From: Parabacteroides johnsonii DSM 18315
GTDB lineage: Bacteria > Bacteroidota > Bacteroidia > Bacteroidales > Tannerellaceae
Direction of reading: 5' to 3'
Assembly (NCBI RefSeq): GCF_025151045.1
Contig: NZ_CP102285.1
Coordinates: 1,736,001 to 1,800,000 of the forward strand
DNA length: 64,000 nt
Positions 35,501 to 45,254 of the stretch are shown here, piece after piece. Under the pieces are notes generated by a model. It had not been told where the DNA came from. It ran no database searches and saw only the letters and a list, made by a program, of their open reading frames with translations. Numbering within the stretch: position 1 is the stretch's first letter; each line of letters starts with the position of its first letter. The translations under genes and the position numbers were made by a program.

Positions 35501-36097
35501 ATGGCAATGTATAACAACATATTCAAAATAACTCATAACGACGTGCTTCCGGCCCAGGGAAGCATCCTGATATCAGAACCTTTTTTACAAGACGCCTACT
35601 TCCAACGTTCCGTCGTACTATTGGTAGAACATACGCAAGAAGGTTCGATGGGGTTCGTATTAAACAAGAAAACAGAGTTATCGGTCAATACTTTTTTTGC
35701 GGATTTACAAGAATTTCCGGAAATGCCGATCTATTTAGGCGGTCCGGTCAGTGCCAACCGCCTGTTCTTCATTCATTCCTTAGGAGACCTGATCATCCCT
35801 AACTCTGTTAAGATAAACGATCACCTCTATTTCGACGGCGATTTCAGCGCACTGATACGCTATATCCAAAACGGGCACCCTATCGACGGGAAAGTAAAAT
35901 TTTTCTTAGGTTATTCCGGCTGGCAGAAAGGACAACTGCACAATGAAATAGCTAAAAACTCATGGGTCGTAAGTCATACTTCCAACCGGAATATGCTTCT
36001 TGCCGAAGGTGAAGACTTCTGGAAAAAATCGCTCGAATCGCTCGGCAGCCAATATGAAACATGGACCAAATATCCGAAAGAACCCTCGCTCAATTGA
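35501..36097 (+). CDS. yqgE: YqgE/AlgH family protein (UPF0301)
   Basis: 198 aa with an alternative ATG two codons in. The family motifs are plain: GSILISEPFLQDAYFQRSVVLLVEH near the start, GSMGFVLNK, and the central IYLGGPV. The C-terminus shows LGYSGWQKGQLHNEIAKNSW. Broadly conserved; function uncertain, with AlgH named for an alginate regulator in Pseudomonas. The stop overlaps the convergent GNAT stop by eight bases. Confidence 0.93.
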   Translation: MAMYNNIFKITHNDVLPAQGSILISEPFLQDAYFQRSVVLLVEHTQEGSMGFVLNKKTELSVNTFFADLQEFPEMPIYLGGPVSANRLFFIHSLGDLIIPNSVKINDHLYFDGDFSALIRYIQNGHPIDGKVKFFLGYSGWQKGQLHNEIAKNSWVVSHTSNRNMLLAEGEDFWKKSLESLGSQYETWTKYPKEPSLN

Positions 36098-36611
36098 TTC
36101 TCTGCATAATCAAGACATCCGAATAACCATCCTTAGTCGTTATCCAGTCTGTCAATATGCCTGTCACGGTAAAGCCGCAACGGGTAAAGAGACTTTTGCT
36201 CGGTTCGTTCCCTACCGGGATATGAACAAAGAGTTGATGTAACTTTAAATAAGAAAAAGCATATCCTACCAACAGGTTCAACGCTTCTGTCGCCAGTCCG
36301 TTCTTCTGGTAAAGCGGATCGACCAATATGCCGACACCTGCCCTGCGATGATGCGGATCGAAATCATACAAATCCAACATGCCGACCGTCTGTCCCGTAG
36401 AACAAAGATCGATCATCAGGCGCAATTGCTTCAAATCGAATATATCCCGGTGAGATTCTGCTATATATTCTTTCAACAGATAGCGGGAATAAGGTGCCAA
36501 CGTATTCCCAAGCTCCCACCATTCGGGATTGTTTTCCCAAGAATAGAGCAGTTCCAAATCTTCCGGTTCCGGAGCGCGAAGGCGGACGACATTGTTTTGA
36601 AGTAGGTTCAT
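36090..36611 (-). CDS. GNAT N-acetyltransferase, SpeG-like
   Basis: 173 aa, a complete GNAT domain. RLRAPEPEDLELLYSWENNPEWW resembles SpeG-type spermidine acetyltransferases, and the acetyl-CoA loop is GVGILVDPLYQKNGLATEALNLL. Substrate not determined from sequence; polyamine or protein N-terminus are candidates. It follows the glycosyltransferase gene on the same strand with 58 bases of ttgacaatt repeat between, so co-transcription is possible but not sure. Confidence 0.85.
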   Translation of the reverse strand: MNLLQNNVVRLRAPEPEDLELLYSWENNPEWWELGNTLAPYSRYLLKEYIAESHRDIFDLKQLRLMIDLCSTGQTVGMLDLYDFDPHHRRAGVGILVDPLYQKNGLATEALNLLVGYAFSYLKLHQLFVHIPVGNEPSKSLFTRCGFTVTGILTDWITTKDGYSDVLIMQRIN

Positions 36612-36616
36612 TTTTT

Positions 36617-36693
36617 AATTGACAATTGACAATTGACAATTGACAATGAGAAATCGCTTGATGCAATTTTCAATTGTCAATTATCAATTCTCC
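36617..36693. repeat. ttgacaatt tandem and inverted repeat
   Basis: Four direct ttgacaatt units (36617-36648) followed by inverted caattgtcaatt units (36661-36693). The right part overlaps the glycosyltransferase 3' end, so its last residues (INGELIIDN) are repeat-encoded. Confidence 0.75.
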
Positions 36694-37827
36694 ATTAATG
36701 ACTATATGATAGTTGATCTTTTTATCGACCATCTTGTCCATCAATAAGAGCATCTGCTCGAAACGGACATCCGGGTAGCAGAATGCCAAATCGGTAAAAC
36801 GTTTCATCTGGTTGCGACGGCAGATAGCATCCATCACGCGTTCTTCATCCAGATTCCAAAGATTGACATATTCCAGATCCGGCATCCGTCTCACACAGGC
36901 CGCTTTCACCTTTTCAAACTCTTCTTCCCGGCAAAGTACCAGCAGGCGGCGATGTTTCGTCCGGGGTTTCCGTTTCAGCCCCAACATACCGGCGACAGCG
37001 GAAAGGGATGCTTTCAGCAGAACAGCCAAACGGATAAGCAGGCTCATCAGCCAACCGGAATGCGGATAATATTTCCGGTAGAATATCAACATGGCCCCAT
37101 AAAAGGCTTTTACATATTTGATATCACCATGCTTCGTACTTTCTCCTTTATAATGAAGGATACGTTCGGGGATATAATAATTCACATACCCCCCCTGCAC
37201 AATCCGGTAAGACAAATCGATGTCTTCGCCATACATAAAGAAAGACTCGTCCAGCAGCCCCACTTTATCCAGCGCTTCACGACGAAGGAACATGAAAGCA
37301 CCCGCCAAAACCTCTACCCTATGCTGCTTCTCCTTATTCAAATACGGCAGGCTGTAACGGGCAAACAGAGGTGAAGAAGGAAACAACTTAGACAACCCGA
37401 ATATCTTGCAGAAAGACACCCAAGGGGAAGGAAAACTCCGCTTGCTCTCCGCCAAGAAAGCACCATGCCCGTCCAACATCTTCACACCGATTCCTCCCGC
37501 CTCCGGGTGTTCGTCCATAAAGAAACAAAGGGAACGCATGCTTTCCTCGCCTATCACGGTGTCGGGATTCAATAAGAGGACATATTCTCCGCTACTGATC
37601 CGGATTGCCTGATTATTCGCTTTTGCAAATCCGGGATTATCTTTATTCTCGATAAAAGTGACTTCCGGAAAACGCGGGCGAAGGTATTCGACCGAACCGT
37701 CGGCCGAATGATTATCGACAACCAGCACTTCCGCCTCCATCCCTCGGGTAGCAGCCCGGACGGAACAGAGGCACTGTTCGAGAAAATACTTTACATTGTA
37801 GTTGACTATTATGATGGACAGTTTCAT
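36670..37827 (-). CDS. Glycosyltransferase family 2
   Basis: 385 aa. The GT-A core has SIIIVNYNVKYFLEQCLCS at the start, VLVVDNHSADGS, LLLNPDTVI (the metal-binding region) and GEDIDLSYRI. A hydrophobic helix near 270-290 (LMSLLIRLAVLLKASLSAVAGMLG) would place it at the membrane. It resembles rhamnosyl- or other sugar transferases of envelope polysaccharides (WbbL-like). The last 100 residues are a Bacteroidetes-specific addition and the last nine come from a ttgacaatt repeat. No polysaccharide cluster surrounds it. Confidence 0.88.
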   Translation of the reverse strand: MKLSIIIVNYNVKYFLEQCLCSVRAATRGMEAEVLVVDNHSADGSVEYLRPRFPEVTFIENKDNPGFAKANNQAIRISSGEYVLLLNPDTVIGEESMRSLCFFMDEHPEAGGIGVKMLDGHGAFLAESKRSFPSPWVSFCKIFGLSKLFPSSPLFARYSLPYLNKEKQHRVEVLAGAFMFLRREALDKVGLLDESFFMYGEDIDLSYRIVQGGYVNYYIPERILHYKGESTKHGDIKYVKAFYGAMLIFYRKYYPHSGWLMSLLIRLAVLLKASLSAVAGMLGLKRKPRTKHRRLLVLCREEEFEKVKAACVRRMPDLEYVNLWNLDEERVMDAICRRNQMKRFTDLAFCYPDVRFEQMLLLMDKMVDKKINYHIVINGELIIDN

Positions 37828-37828
37828 A

Positions 37829-37908
37829 AGATTTATGATTTATGATTTATGATTTATGATTTATGATTTATGCGTCATTGATAAATCATAAATCATAAAT
37901 CATAAATC
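37829..37908. repeat. gatttat heptamer repeat
   Basis: Six gatttat units face four ataaatc units around a gcgtcattg centre, between recR and the glycosyltransferase gene. A long AT-rich hairpin. Confidence 0.7.
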
Positions 37909-37910
37909 GT

Positions 37911-38534
37911 TCACACCTTGATGGAGTCATTAAAGCTGGTACGGTTCACGATGGAACGCCCCAACGTTATTTCATCGGCATATTCGATTTCGTCGCCAAT
38001 AGAGACGCCACGCGCGATGACCGAAATCTTCACATCATAGGAAGAAAGCTTGCGGTAGATGAAAAAATTCGTCGTGTCGCCCTCCATTGTCGTACTGAGT
38101 GCCAAGACAACTTCCTTCACTTCTCCTTCGGCTACCCGCTGTACCAGGCTGTCGATCTGCAAATCCCCCGGGCCTATTCCGTCCATCGGCGAAATAATAC
38201 CGCCCAAGACATGATAAACGCCACGGAACTGCCCTGTGTTTTCGATCGCCATCACTTCCTTAATATTCTCGACCACACAGACCATCGAATGGTCACGCTG
38301 GTGGTCGGCACAGATAGAGCACATGTTATCGTCGCATATATTATGGCAGACCTTACAATATTTGACATCCCGGCGAAGTGCCAACAGCGCGGACGCAAAC
38401 CCTTCCGTATAGCCGACATCCCGACGAAGCATATGAAGCGCCAGCCTGAGCGCCGTCTTCCGTCCCACTCCCGGCAACGACGACAATTCGTTCACCGCAT
38501 TTTCCAATAAGACTGATGGATATTTTTGATTCAT
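37911..38534 (-). CDS. recR: Recombination protein RecR
   Basis: 207 aa, the expected size. N-terminal helix-hairpin-helix ([20 protein letters not shown]), C4 zinc finger ([18 protein letters not shown]), Toprim domain ([38 protein letters not shown]) and the C-terminal Walker-like segment. It works with RecF and RecO in gap repair. Single gene with a repeat downstream. Confidence 0.96.
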   Translation of the reverse strand: MNQKYPSVLLENAVNELSSLPGVGRKTALRLALHMLRRDVGYTEGFASALLALRRDVKYCKVCHNICDDNMCSICADHQRDHSMVCVVENIKEVMAIENTGQFRGVYHVLGGIISPMDGIGPGDLQIDSLVQRVAEGEVKEVVLALSTTMEGDTTNFFIYRKLSSYDVKISVIARGVSIGDEIEYADEITLGRSIVNRTSFNDSIKV

Positions 38535-38680
38535 TTTGTAACCTGATCTTCCAAAGAGGCAAAGATAATATTTTTATTGCAGAACAGAATTCCGCATCAG
38601 CCAAATAGTTTCTCTCTTCGGAATGGTCCAACTCAAAAAAAAGACATATCCGGCTGATTTAACGGAAACCGGGTGCTGAT

Positions 38681-41008
38681 TTATAACATGTATGTTTTAG
38701 GAACCCCTATATACTCCAAAACCTCATCCTCATTTTGCAGGATTTCGTATTGGTCGTATTGGCCGTCTTTCCATACTTTCCATTCCGAATTCCAATGGCA
38801 GATAGAGAAGCCTTTAATATCGATGTGCGAATCTTCTTCCTGAGATTTCACAGAAACATATTCGGGTGAACAATGGGATTGTTTGCAAAGGCATTCATAA
38901 AGAAGACGTGATTTTAACTCCGCATGATAATGGTTCCTTTGGCTGGAACCATAGATAAGGACATTCTCGCCATCAAATGCAATGAATCCTTGCTTGGCAT
39001 ATTCCATCAACTTGACTCCACATTCACCAAGAAACGCTTTTCTCCAAAATTCAGTTGGTTCCCCCTGAGACATGATAGTCGTTAGGGACCGGCAAATATC
39101 AGACTCGGAGAAACACGTATTATCCAATATCCCTTTCAGGCATTTCAATGCTGGGCCATTGGTACTTGAAGTGGTAATTCGGAATAAACTCTTCCATGAA
39201 TAATCTCTATGGTTGGGCCGGTTATACAGATTTTTCCTATAACTTGATGCCCAAGGCATATAATCACCTTGGGCTAACATAGCCCGCACCATAAGAAAGT
39301 TTTTAACTTCTTCAGATGCAGCGTTCCCCAGTTTCTCAAATAACGGGTAGGCTTTTGTGATATATGATTGATAAAGTCCGATGGGCGGAATCTCTGTCAG
39401 ATCTACAAAAGGAGTGGCGGGTGGAATTACCCCTGCCAACCATAAAGTCACACCTATTTGCCCCCTGAGATAAGGGTGATGTTCCGCTTTATATATCAGC
39501 TCTTTCCATTCTTCATTTCGGCGAAGTTGTGCCTTGACCACTTCCTCCTGCCATTGGTCATTATTCATGAACAACGGTTTGAAAGACATCGATTTGGCCA
39601 CCCATTCATTAATAGAAACATCGGAACCTTGGCTGTCGCCCAACATTTTATCCCTCCATTTGCCATATGAGGCGAGCATGTTCTCAATGCCTCTAAGCGC
39701 CCTGGCCATATCTGAAGAACTGTCAATAGGAGTAGCCTCCAAAAGATTATGGACAACGCGCATCCATTCTGAAAATTCCTCATTTGAAGAATCAGCAAAA
39801 GCCTTACGGTATTTAAGAAAAGCATGGAGCTTGAGCCTCGTTGAGTAAGACAAATTTGCCTCGTTGTCTACATCCCACCCTTTCAAGATCCACCTACGGA
39901 CAGCTTCGGAGACATCAAACCAGAATGTATCATATCCATCTATCGAGTTTGTCAATGGAGAAACTTCAGGATCCAAAAGCAGGTGCAAGTCGGAGTTCAG
40001 ACGTGCCAACAAAGCAGAGTTGAAAATGACCCCTTTCCGCTCATACCAATTGTGGGCAAAGGTCACTTTTTTATCATTCGCTTCAAACAGACAATCCAAA
40101 CTTGCAGGATCGATTGTTTTACCATCGCCAGCCACAGTTCCCTCATTGGCTAAAAGGACTATCATAATCCTCTGCAGGAACTTGTCTATGCTCTTGTCCG
40201 CATCACGAAAAGCCCAAAGAGTATCTGACCAGTTGACATCAATATTGGCTTTGAACAACTTTTCTTCATTAGGCAAATAGCGCTCTACATCTTCTATAAG
40301 TTTGCTTTTGAAGATCTCGAAACTGGTCAATGGCAACCCTCTGGCATTCATCTTGATATACAGGTCATCAATATCATGGAAGCCATTGAGCGGGAGAAAT
40401 TCAAATACAATAGGATAGGAACCGGCACTGAAAAGCCTTTCGTAAGCTTCATCGACCACATCAAAGAAAACCTTATCAATTTCATCGAGCATATTGAGCA
40501 TCCCATATACGGTAGGATCGTCATCCCAAGCAATAAACCACCAACCTTCGTTTCTTATCAGTTCGGAAGGCCGGACTTTTCTCGATGCCAGAGATTTGTG
40601 GTTCAAAACGTTTTTTGCCGATAAAAGCAGAGCGTGGCAAAACCTTTTCGAACTATCTCTGGTCTGATAAGTAAATTTGAAATCATCCAAACTATCCTCT
40701 TGGTTCTTATTGTTTACACAAAGCACATAAATATGTAAAAGCCAAAGTGTCGTAAGACGTTGCTGGCCATCCAAAGGGACAAAAGAACCATTCTCCCCGC
40801 TCCCGTAAATAAAATCAAGGCTATGGGATTCTCCGCTAAGAATATATTCCTTGAGTTGCCGTACAAAATTCTCACGGATTTTCTTAGCCTCAACGGTATT
40901 GCGGCCTTGAGCGTAATCACGTTGTATGGAGGGAATTGATATTTCAAACCCATATTTGTGGAAGATATCCACAAAGGACATCTCTTTTGCTTCAAATCTA
41001 TCATTCAT
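38681..41008 (-). CDS. DUF262 protein, long, HNH-free partner
   Basis: 775 aa. The N-terminus has the DUF262 (ParB-like/GmrS) pattern: PSIQRDYAQGR, LDFIYGSGENGSFVPLDGQQRLTTLWLLHIY. The rest is long and helical; I see no HNH or DUF1524 signature. It starts two bases after the stop of the other DUF262 gene (41011-42978), so the two form one unit. In GmrSD-type systems DUF262 uses NTP and DUF1524 cuts modified DNA (family knowledge). Here a HNH-bearing DUF262 protein is paired with a larger nuclease-less one. Composition is AT-rich compared with neighbours, consistent with transfer. A defence role is inferred. Confidence 0.82.
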   Translation of the reverse strand: MNDRFEAKEMSFVDIFHKYGFEISIPSIQRDYAQGRNTVEAKKIRENFVRQLKEYILSGESHSLDFIYGSGENGSFVPLDGQQRLTTLWLLHIYVLCVNNKNQEDSLDDFKFTYQTRDSSKRFCHALLLSAKNVLNHKSLASRKVRPSELIRNEGWWFIAWDDDPTVYGMLNMLDEIDKVFFDVVDEAYERLFSAGSYPIVFEFLPLNGFHDIDDLYIKMNARGLPLTSFEIFKSKLIEDVERYLPNEEKLFKANIDVNWSDTLWAFRDADKSIDKFLQRIMIVLLANEGTVAGDGKTIDPASLDCLFEANDKKVTFAHNWYERKGVIFNSALLARLNSDLHLLLDPEVSPLTNSIDGYDTFWFDVSEAVRRWILKGWDVDNEANLSYSTRLKLHAFLKYRKAFADSSNEEFSEWMRVVHNLLEATPIDSSSDMARALRGIENMLASYGKWRDKMLGDSQGSDVSINEWVAKSMSFKPLFMNNDQWQEEVVKAQLRRNEEWKELIYKAEHHPYLRGQIGVTLWLAGVIPPATPFVDLTEIPPIGLYQSYITKAYPLFEKLGNAASEEVKNFLMVRAMLAQGDYMPWASSYRKNLYNRPNHRDYSWKSLFRITTSSTNGPALKCLKGILDNTCFSESDICRSLTTIMSQGEPTEFWRKAFLGECGVKLMEYAKQGFIAFDGENVLIYGSSQRNHYHAELKSRLLYECLCKQSHCSPEYVSVKSQEEDSHIDIKGFSICHWNSEWKVWKDGQYDQYEILQNEDEVLEYIGVPKTYML

Positions 41009-41010
41009 AA

Positions 41011-42978
41011 TTAATCAAAAGGTAATACAAGTTCTACATAGGGTTTCAGCGTGGCTCTTATGTCATCCCAATAGGCCATCGCATCTGTTTTCGACCAATA
41101 GAAGATTTGGTCTATTTTTTTCGAATATGCTTTTTCAAAAACATTCCTTGTGCCAACCGGAGTATAAATATTAAATTCGTCTTGAAGTATCCGCCGACGC
41201 TTCACCGGATAAATGCTATTGCCATAACTCCTGTTGGTTGAAGAGTTCAGCAAAGCAAAATTCCAAATAAAATCTTTTTCTTCTTTGTCACGCCCTTTCA
41301 CTTTGCGTATCCCGAAACCATCTTTCGATGTTTCAAAAAATCCGGAAACAGAAGCAAAGAACTGCCTGGGTTCATTTTCCTGGCTCATGGAGACATTTGC
41401 TTCCGTTCGGTCAATGTTTTTTAAAATGCCTATAGCTTTTTCACACAGACGTTTTTCCTTTTCATCCAAAACATCCTCATTGGCAAAAGAGAAACAACCG
41501 CCGGCTATTCCGATAGTTTTTTGCCCTGTCAGCAATTCGATGACGTCCTCTGCCAACTCTTTCTGCTTATTGGCATCCGGGGTATAATCAGTATGCGACG
41601 CTATATGCTCCTGGTCCCAGCCTTTGTTTTTACGGACAACTTTATAGTCCGCAAAAGAGAAACGCGCATTCTCGGCTGCCCTTCTGTCTTCAAGAAGAAT
41701 ATTGTAGATGAATAATATTTTCGACAGTTCAGGGTTGCCATGAAAAAGTTTGGCTGCATCAATGGTAGAAAAGTCTTGCTTGATAATGCCATCAAGAATT
41801 GCTATACGCTCGGAATGCTTTTTATTTTTGAGTTTGTTCTTTAAGGCCAAGACAGTTTCGCCATCGACATATTCTAATATAAAACCAATCCGATGGTACA
41901 TCTTTTTATTCCTATACCATTCTTTTAAAAGATCGTACATCTCTTTAACTTCCTGCCAAACCTGCTCCGCCCATAATGCCCTTGCTTTTGGAGCCGTTTT
42001 TCCTTCCCTCTCCATCATTTTTCGATAATCATCAAGGTAACAGTTAAAAGTATAGAAGCGTTTATCCCGATGTTCTACATTTTTCTCTTTCAAAAGATCA
42101 AGGATATACTCAATATGGGAATCATATTTATATGGATGCTGGGAACTATATATAAAGCCCCAAAATTCTTTCTGTTGCAGTGCCGTCTCCATTTCGCTCC
42201 ATTCAAATGCAAGAGACTCTGGCTTTGAAGGCTCAGACTCTTTCCAATTGTTCCTTTGCAAAAGGAGAGCCTTTACAAGTTCGGCGTTATTAAGGCCGAT
42301 TTTACCTGCATTAAGCCTATCGAAAATATCCGCATTGCTCCCGGATGAAACGGCAGGGTTATACCATATAAACCTTGTCCCTATCCGGAGTACCTCCACA
42401 AAATGGTTGCGGTCTGTAAGGGATAAGTTTTTTAACTTATTATATGCAGTAAAAAATACTTCTGCAAAATGGCTGTAGTCGCAATTCCTTTGATCAAACA
42501 GCCTATAGGACTCATCAGAATGGACAACCGCACTCACCTCGTCCAACCAAACATTGCTTTCAGCCCTGGTTTCATATTTGATGGTGTAGAGACCGGGAGC
42601 GACACTTGCTTGAGATACATCCAAGTGAAGTTTCGTATTGCTTACAAAACTTTCATAGGCCAATAAATGAAGAGCCTGAAGGATGAGCAGTATGGTGGTC
42701 AACCTTTGCTGGCCGTCGATCACTTCGAGGTATTCTTCATTTCCAGTTTTCTCATCCTTTCTCAATTTTACAACCAAAGGCTGCAAGCAATAGAACGTCT
42801 CCTTATTCCGGAAGGCTGAATAATGAAAAGCGTAAAATTCCAGCAAATCATCTATAAGCTGTTCGGCTTGATCGGCAGTCCAGCGATACCCTCTCTGGTA
42901 AGCTGGCACAAAGAACTTATACTCCTCGTCCAGCAAGTCGGCAACCGATACCAAATCCAATGAATTGAATAGTTTCAT
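41011..42978 (-). CDS. DUF262-DUF1524 HNH endonuclease, GmrSD-like
   Basis: 655 aa. N-terminal DUF262: PAYQRGYRW at about 25-33 and IDGQQRLTTILL (DGQQRLTT 88-95). The C-terminal DUF1524 part has WDQEHIASH (Glu-His at about 457-458) and, after a gap, DFIWNFALLNSSTNRSYGNSIYPVKRRRI, matching the family's GNL...N...K second half. Together this is a single-chain GmrSD-like type IV restriction layout, a family that attacks DNA carrying modified bases. It is the first gene of a two-gene unit with the 775-aa DUF262 protein. The target modification is unknown. Confidence 0.87.
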   Translation of the reverse strand: MKLFNSLDLVSVADLLDEEYKFFVPAYQRGYRWTADQAEQLIDDLLEFYAFHYSAFRNKETFYCLQPLVVKLRKDEKTGNEEYLEVIDGQQRLTTILLILQALHLLAYESFVSNTKLHLDVSQASVAPGLYTIKYETRAESNVWLDEVSAVVHSDESYRLFDQRNCDYSHFAEVFFTAYNKLKNLSLTDRNHFVEVLRIGTRFIWYNPAVSSGSNADIFDRLNAGKIGLNNAELVKALLLQRNNWKESEPSKPESLAFEWSEMETALQQKEFWGFIYSSQHPYKYDSHIEYILDLLKEKNVEHRDKRFYTFNCYLDDYRKMMEREGKTAPKARALWAEQVWQEVKEMYDLLKEWYRNKKMYHRIGFILEYVDGETVLALKNKLKNKKHSERIAILDGIIKQDFSTIDAAKLFHGNPELSKILFIYNILLEDRRAAENARFSFADYKVVRKNKGWDQEHIASHTDYTPDANKQKELAEDVIELLTGQKTIGIAGGCFSFANEDVLDEKEKRLCEKAIGILKNIDRTEANVSMSQENEPRQFFASVSGFFETSKDGFGIRKVKGRDKEEKDFIWNFALLNSSTNRSYGNSIYPVKRRRILQDEFNIYTPVGTRNVFEKAYSKKIDQIFYWSKTDAMAYWDDIRATLKPYVELVLPFD

Positions 42979-43074
42979 AACGTTTTCTATTTATTGCGTA
43001 AAGTTAGCTATTATCTAATGCACTTTTTCCTATACAGGCTAAAAATTCATTCCATATACCCGACCGGTGAATGC

Positions 43075-43141
43075 AGAAAAAATTTTCACCTATTCGTTTT
43101 GCGTGAAAATTTATTTTCACTTGCAGGAAAATTTATTTTCA
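43075..43141. repeat. gtgaaaatttattttcac palindromes, cluster A
   Basis: Three copies: 43075-43088 (shorter), 43103-43120 (perfect 18-base palindrome) and 43127-43141, upstream of the OPT transporter. The same family forms cluster B at 52268-52390. Confidence 0.7.
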
Positions 43142-43257
43142 TGCGGGAGACAAAAAATGGCAAACAACAGGCAGGTTCTCACCTGAGTTTGCTTCTTAGC
43201 AAGAAAAGACGTAGTTTTGCAGAATCACAAGATATCAAATTACAAATCTCATACATC

Positions 43258-45246
43258 ATGGAAGACGAAGAAAAGGTGAGCGGGCTACCGGAAAACGCCT
43301 ACAGAGAACTGAAAGAAGGTGAGGTATATAAACCTATCCTGTCGCCCGACAAACAATATCGGGAAGTAACCCCCTGGTCCGTATTCTGGGGACTTGTCAT
43401 GGCCGTCATATTCAGTGCGGCGGCAGCTTTCCTCGGGCTGAAAGTCGGACAAGTATTCGAGGCCGCCATCCCGATTGCGATCATAGCAGTCGGACTATCC
43501 AGCGGGTTCAAACGTAAAAACGCACTGGGCGAAAACGTCATTATCCAGTCCATCGGGGCAAACAGCGGTGTTATCGTGGCAGGAGCCATATTTACGCTGC
43601 CCGCCCTTTACATCTTGCAGGACAAGTATCCGGAGATCACGATCAATTTCTTCGAAGTATTCATGAGTTCGCTTTTGGGTGGTATCCTCGGTATCCTGCT
43701 CCTGATCCCGTTCCGGAAATATTTCGTATCGACCATGCATGGTAAATATCCGTTCCCGGAAGCGACTGCCACCACACAGGTATTGGTGTCCGGAGAAAAG
43801 GGAGGTAACCAGGCGAAACCGCTTATCTATGCAGGCCTGGTCGGAGGTCTGTACGACTTCATCATTGCGACCTTCGGTTGGTGGAGCGAGACAGTCAGCA
43901 CACGCATCATCGGTGTCGGCGAAATGCTGGCCGACAAGGTGAAAGTAGTATTCAAAGTAAATACTGGTGCCGCAGTGTTGGGTTTGGGATATATTATCGG
44001 ATTGAAATATTCGGCCATCATCTGTGCCGGGTCATTCTTGGTATGGTTGGTAATCATACCGTTGATGTCTGCCATTTTCGGAGCCGAAGTGCTGACATTC
44101 GGCAATGATGCCATTACGCAGACGGTAGGCAGCATGAGTGCGGAAGAGATCTTCACCACCTACGCCCGCCACATCGGTATTGGAGGTATTGCAACTGCCG
44201 GAGTAATCGGTATCTTTAATTCATGGGGCATCATCAAAGGGGCCGTAGGGTTGGCTGCCAAAGAACTGAAAGGAAAAACAGACGCCGGACAGGCGAAAGA
44301 GTTGCGCACTCAGAAAGACATTTCAATGAAGGTGATTGCCATCGGTATCTTCGTCACGCTGATCGTGACCTACCTGTTTTTCCATTTCGGCGTGTTAGAC
44401 AATTGGTATTATGCGCTGATCGGGTTACTGCTCGTCGGTATCATTGCGTTCCTGTTCACAACTGTTGCCGCCAATGCGATTGCCATCGTCGGGACCAATC
44501 CCGTATCCGGCATGACGCTGATGACCTTGATCCTGGCATCCATCATCCTGGTAGCCGTCGGACTGAAAGGAACGGCCGGCATGGTGTCGGCACTGATTAT
44601 CGGAGGCGTGGTTTGTACGGCGCTTTCAATGGCAGGCGGTTTCATCACCGACTTGAAAATCGGATACTGGATAGGTAGTACACCTATCAAGCAAGAAGGA
44701 TGGAAATTCCTCGGCACACTGGTTTCGGCTGCTACCGTAGGCGGCGTGATCCTGATCTTGCATCAGACATTCGGTTTCACAAGCGGGCAACTCGCCGCTC
44801 CGCAAGCCAATGCGATGGCGGCGGTTATCGAGCCGTTGATGAGTGGTTCGAGCGCTCCCTGGGCATTGTATGCCATCGGGGCGGTACTGGCTATCATCCT
44901 GAACTTCTGCAAAATTCCGGCGCTGGCGTTTGCGCTGGGTATGTTTATCCCGCTGGAGCTGAACACGCCGTTGCTCATCGGTGGCGCTATCAGCTGGTAT
45001 GTTGGCAGTCGCAGTACAGATCAGGCGTTGAATAGTACACGTCTGGAGAGAGGGACTTTGTTGGCATCCGGTTTCATCGCGGGCGGAGCCTTGATGGGAG
45101 TTGTCAGTGCGGCCATGCGTTTTGCCGGCATCAACTTGCTTAATACGGAATGGATGGAAAGCAATGCAGCCGGAGGACTGGCCGTTGTGATGTATGTCAT
45201 TTTGATTACATATTTAGCAATCAGTTCATTGAAAACAAAGAAATAA
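43258..45246 (+). CDS. OPT family oligopeptide transporter
   Basis: The frame opens at 42994, but the part before 43258 overlaps the palindrome cluster and reads as non-coding; the ATG at 43258 (MEDEEKVSGLPENAYREL) gives 662 aa. About 15 membrane helices. Family segments TPWSVFWGLVMAVIFSAAAAFLGLKVGQVFEAAIP, PFPEATATTQVLVSGEKGGNQA and the C-terminal NTPLLIGGAISWYVGSRS are typical of bacterial OPT proteins, which move peptides or metal chelates. Substrate unknown. The SpoIID-like gene follows nine bases after its stop. Confidence 0.9.
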   Translation: MEDEEKVSGLPENAYRELKEGEVYKPILSPDKQYREVTPWSVFWGLVMAVIFSAAAAFLGLKVGQVFEAAIPIAIIAVGLSSGFKRKNALGENVIIQSIGANSGVIVAGAIFTLPALYILQDKYPEITINFFEVFMSSLLGGILGILLLIPFRKYFVSTMHGKYPFPEATATTQVLVSGEKGGNQAKPLIYAGLVGGLYDFIIATFGWWSETVSTRIIGVGEMLADKVKVVFKVNTGAAVLGLGYIIGLKYSAIICAGSFLVWLVIIPLMSAIFGAEVLTFGNDAITQTVGSMSAEEIFTTYARHIGIGGIATAGVIGIFNSWGIIKGAVGLAAKELKGKTDAGQAKELRTQKDISMKVIAIGIFVTLIVTYLFFHFGVLDNWYYALIGLLLVGIIAFLFTTVAANAIAIVGTNPVSGMTLMTLILASIILVAVGLKGTAGMVSALIIGGVVCTALSMAGGFITDLKIGYWIGSTPIKQEGWKFLGTLVSAATVGGVILILHQTFGFTSGQLAAPQANAMAAVIEPLMSGSSAPWALYAIGAVLAIILNFCKIPALAFALGMFIPLELNTPLLIGGAISWYVGSRSTDQALNSTRLERGTLLASGFIAGGALMGVVSAAMRFAGINLLNTEWMESNAAGGLAVVMYVILITYLAISSLKTKK

Positions 45247-45254
45247 TAAGCCAA

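Noticed and set aside
42994-43257. Longer OPT start
   Set aside because: Contains the palindrome cluster and non-family residues.
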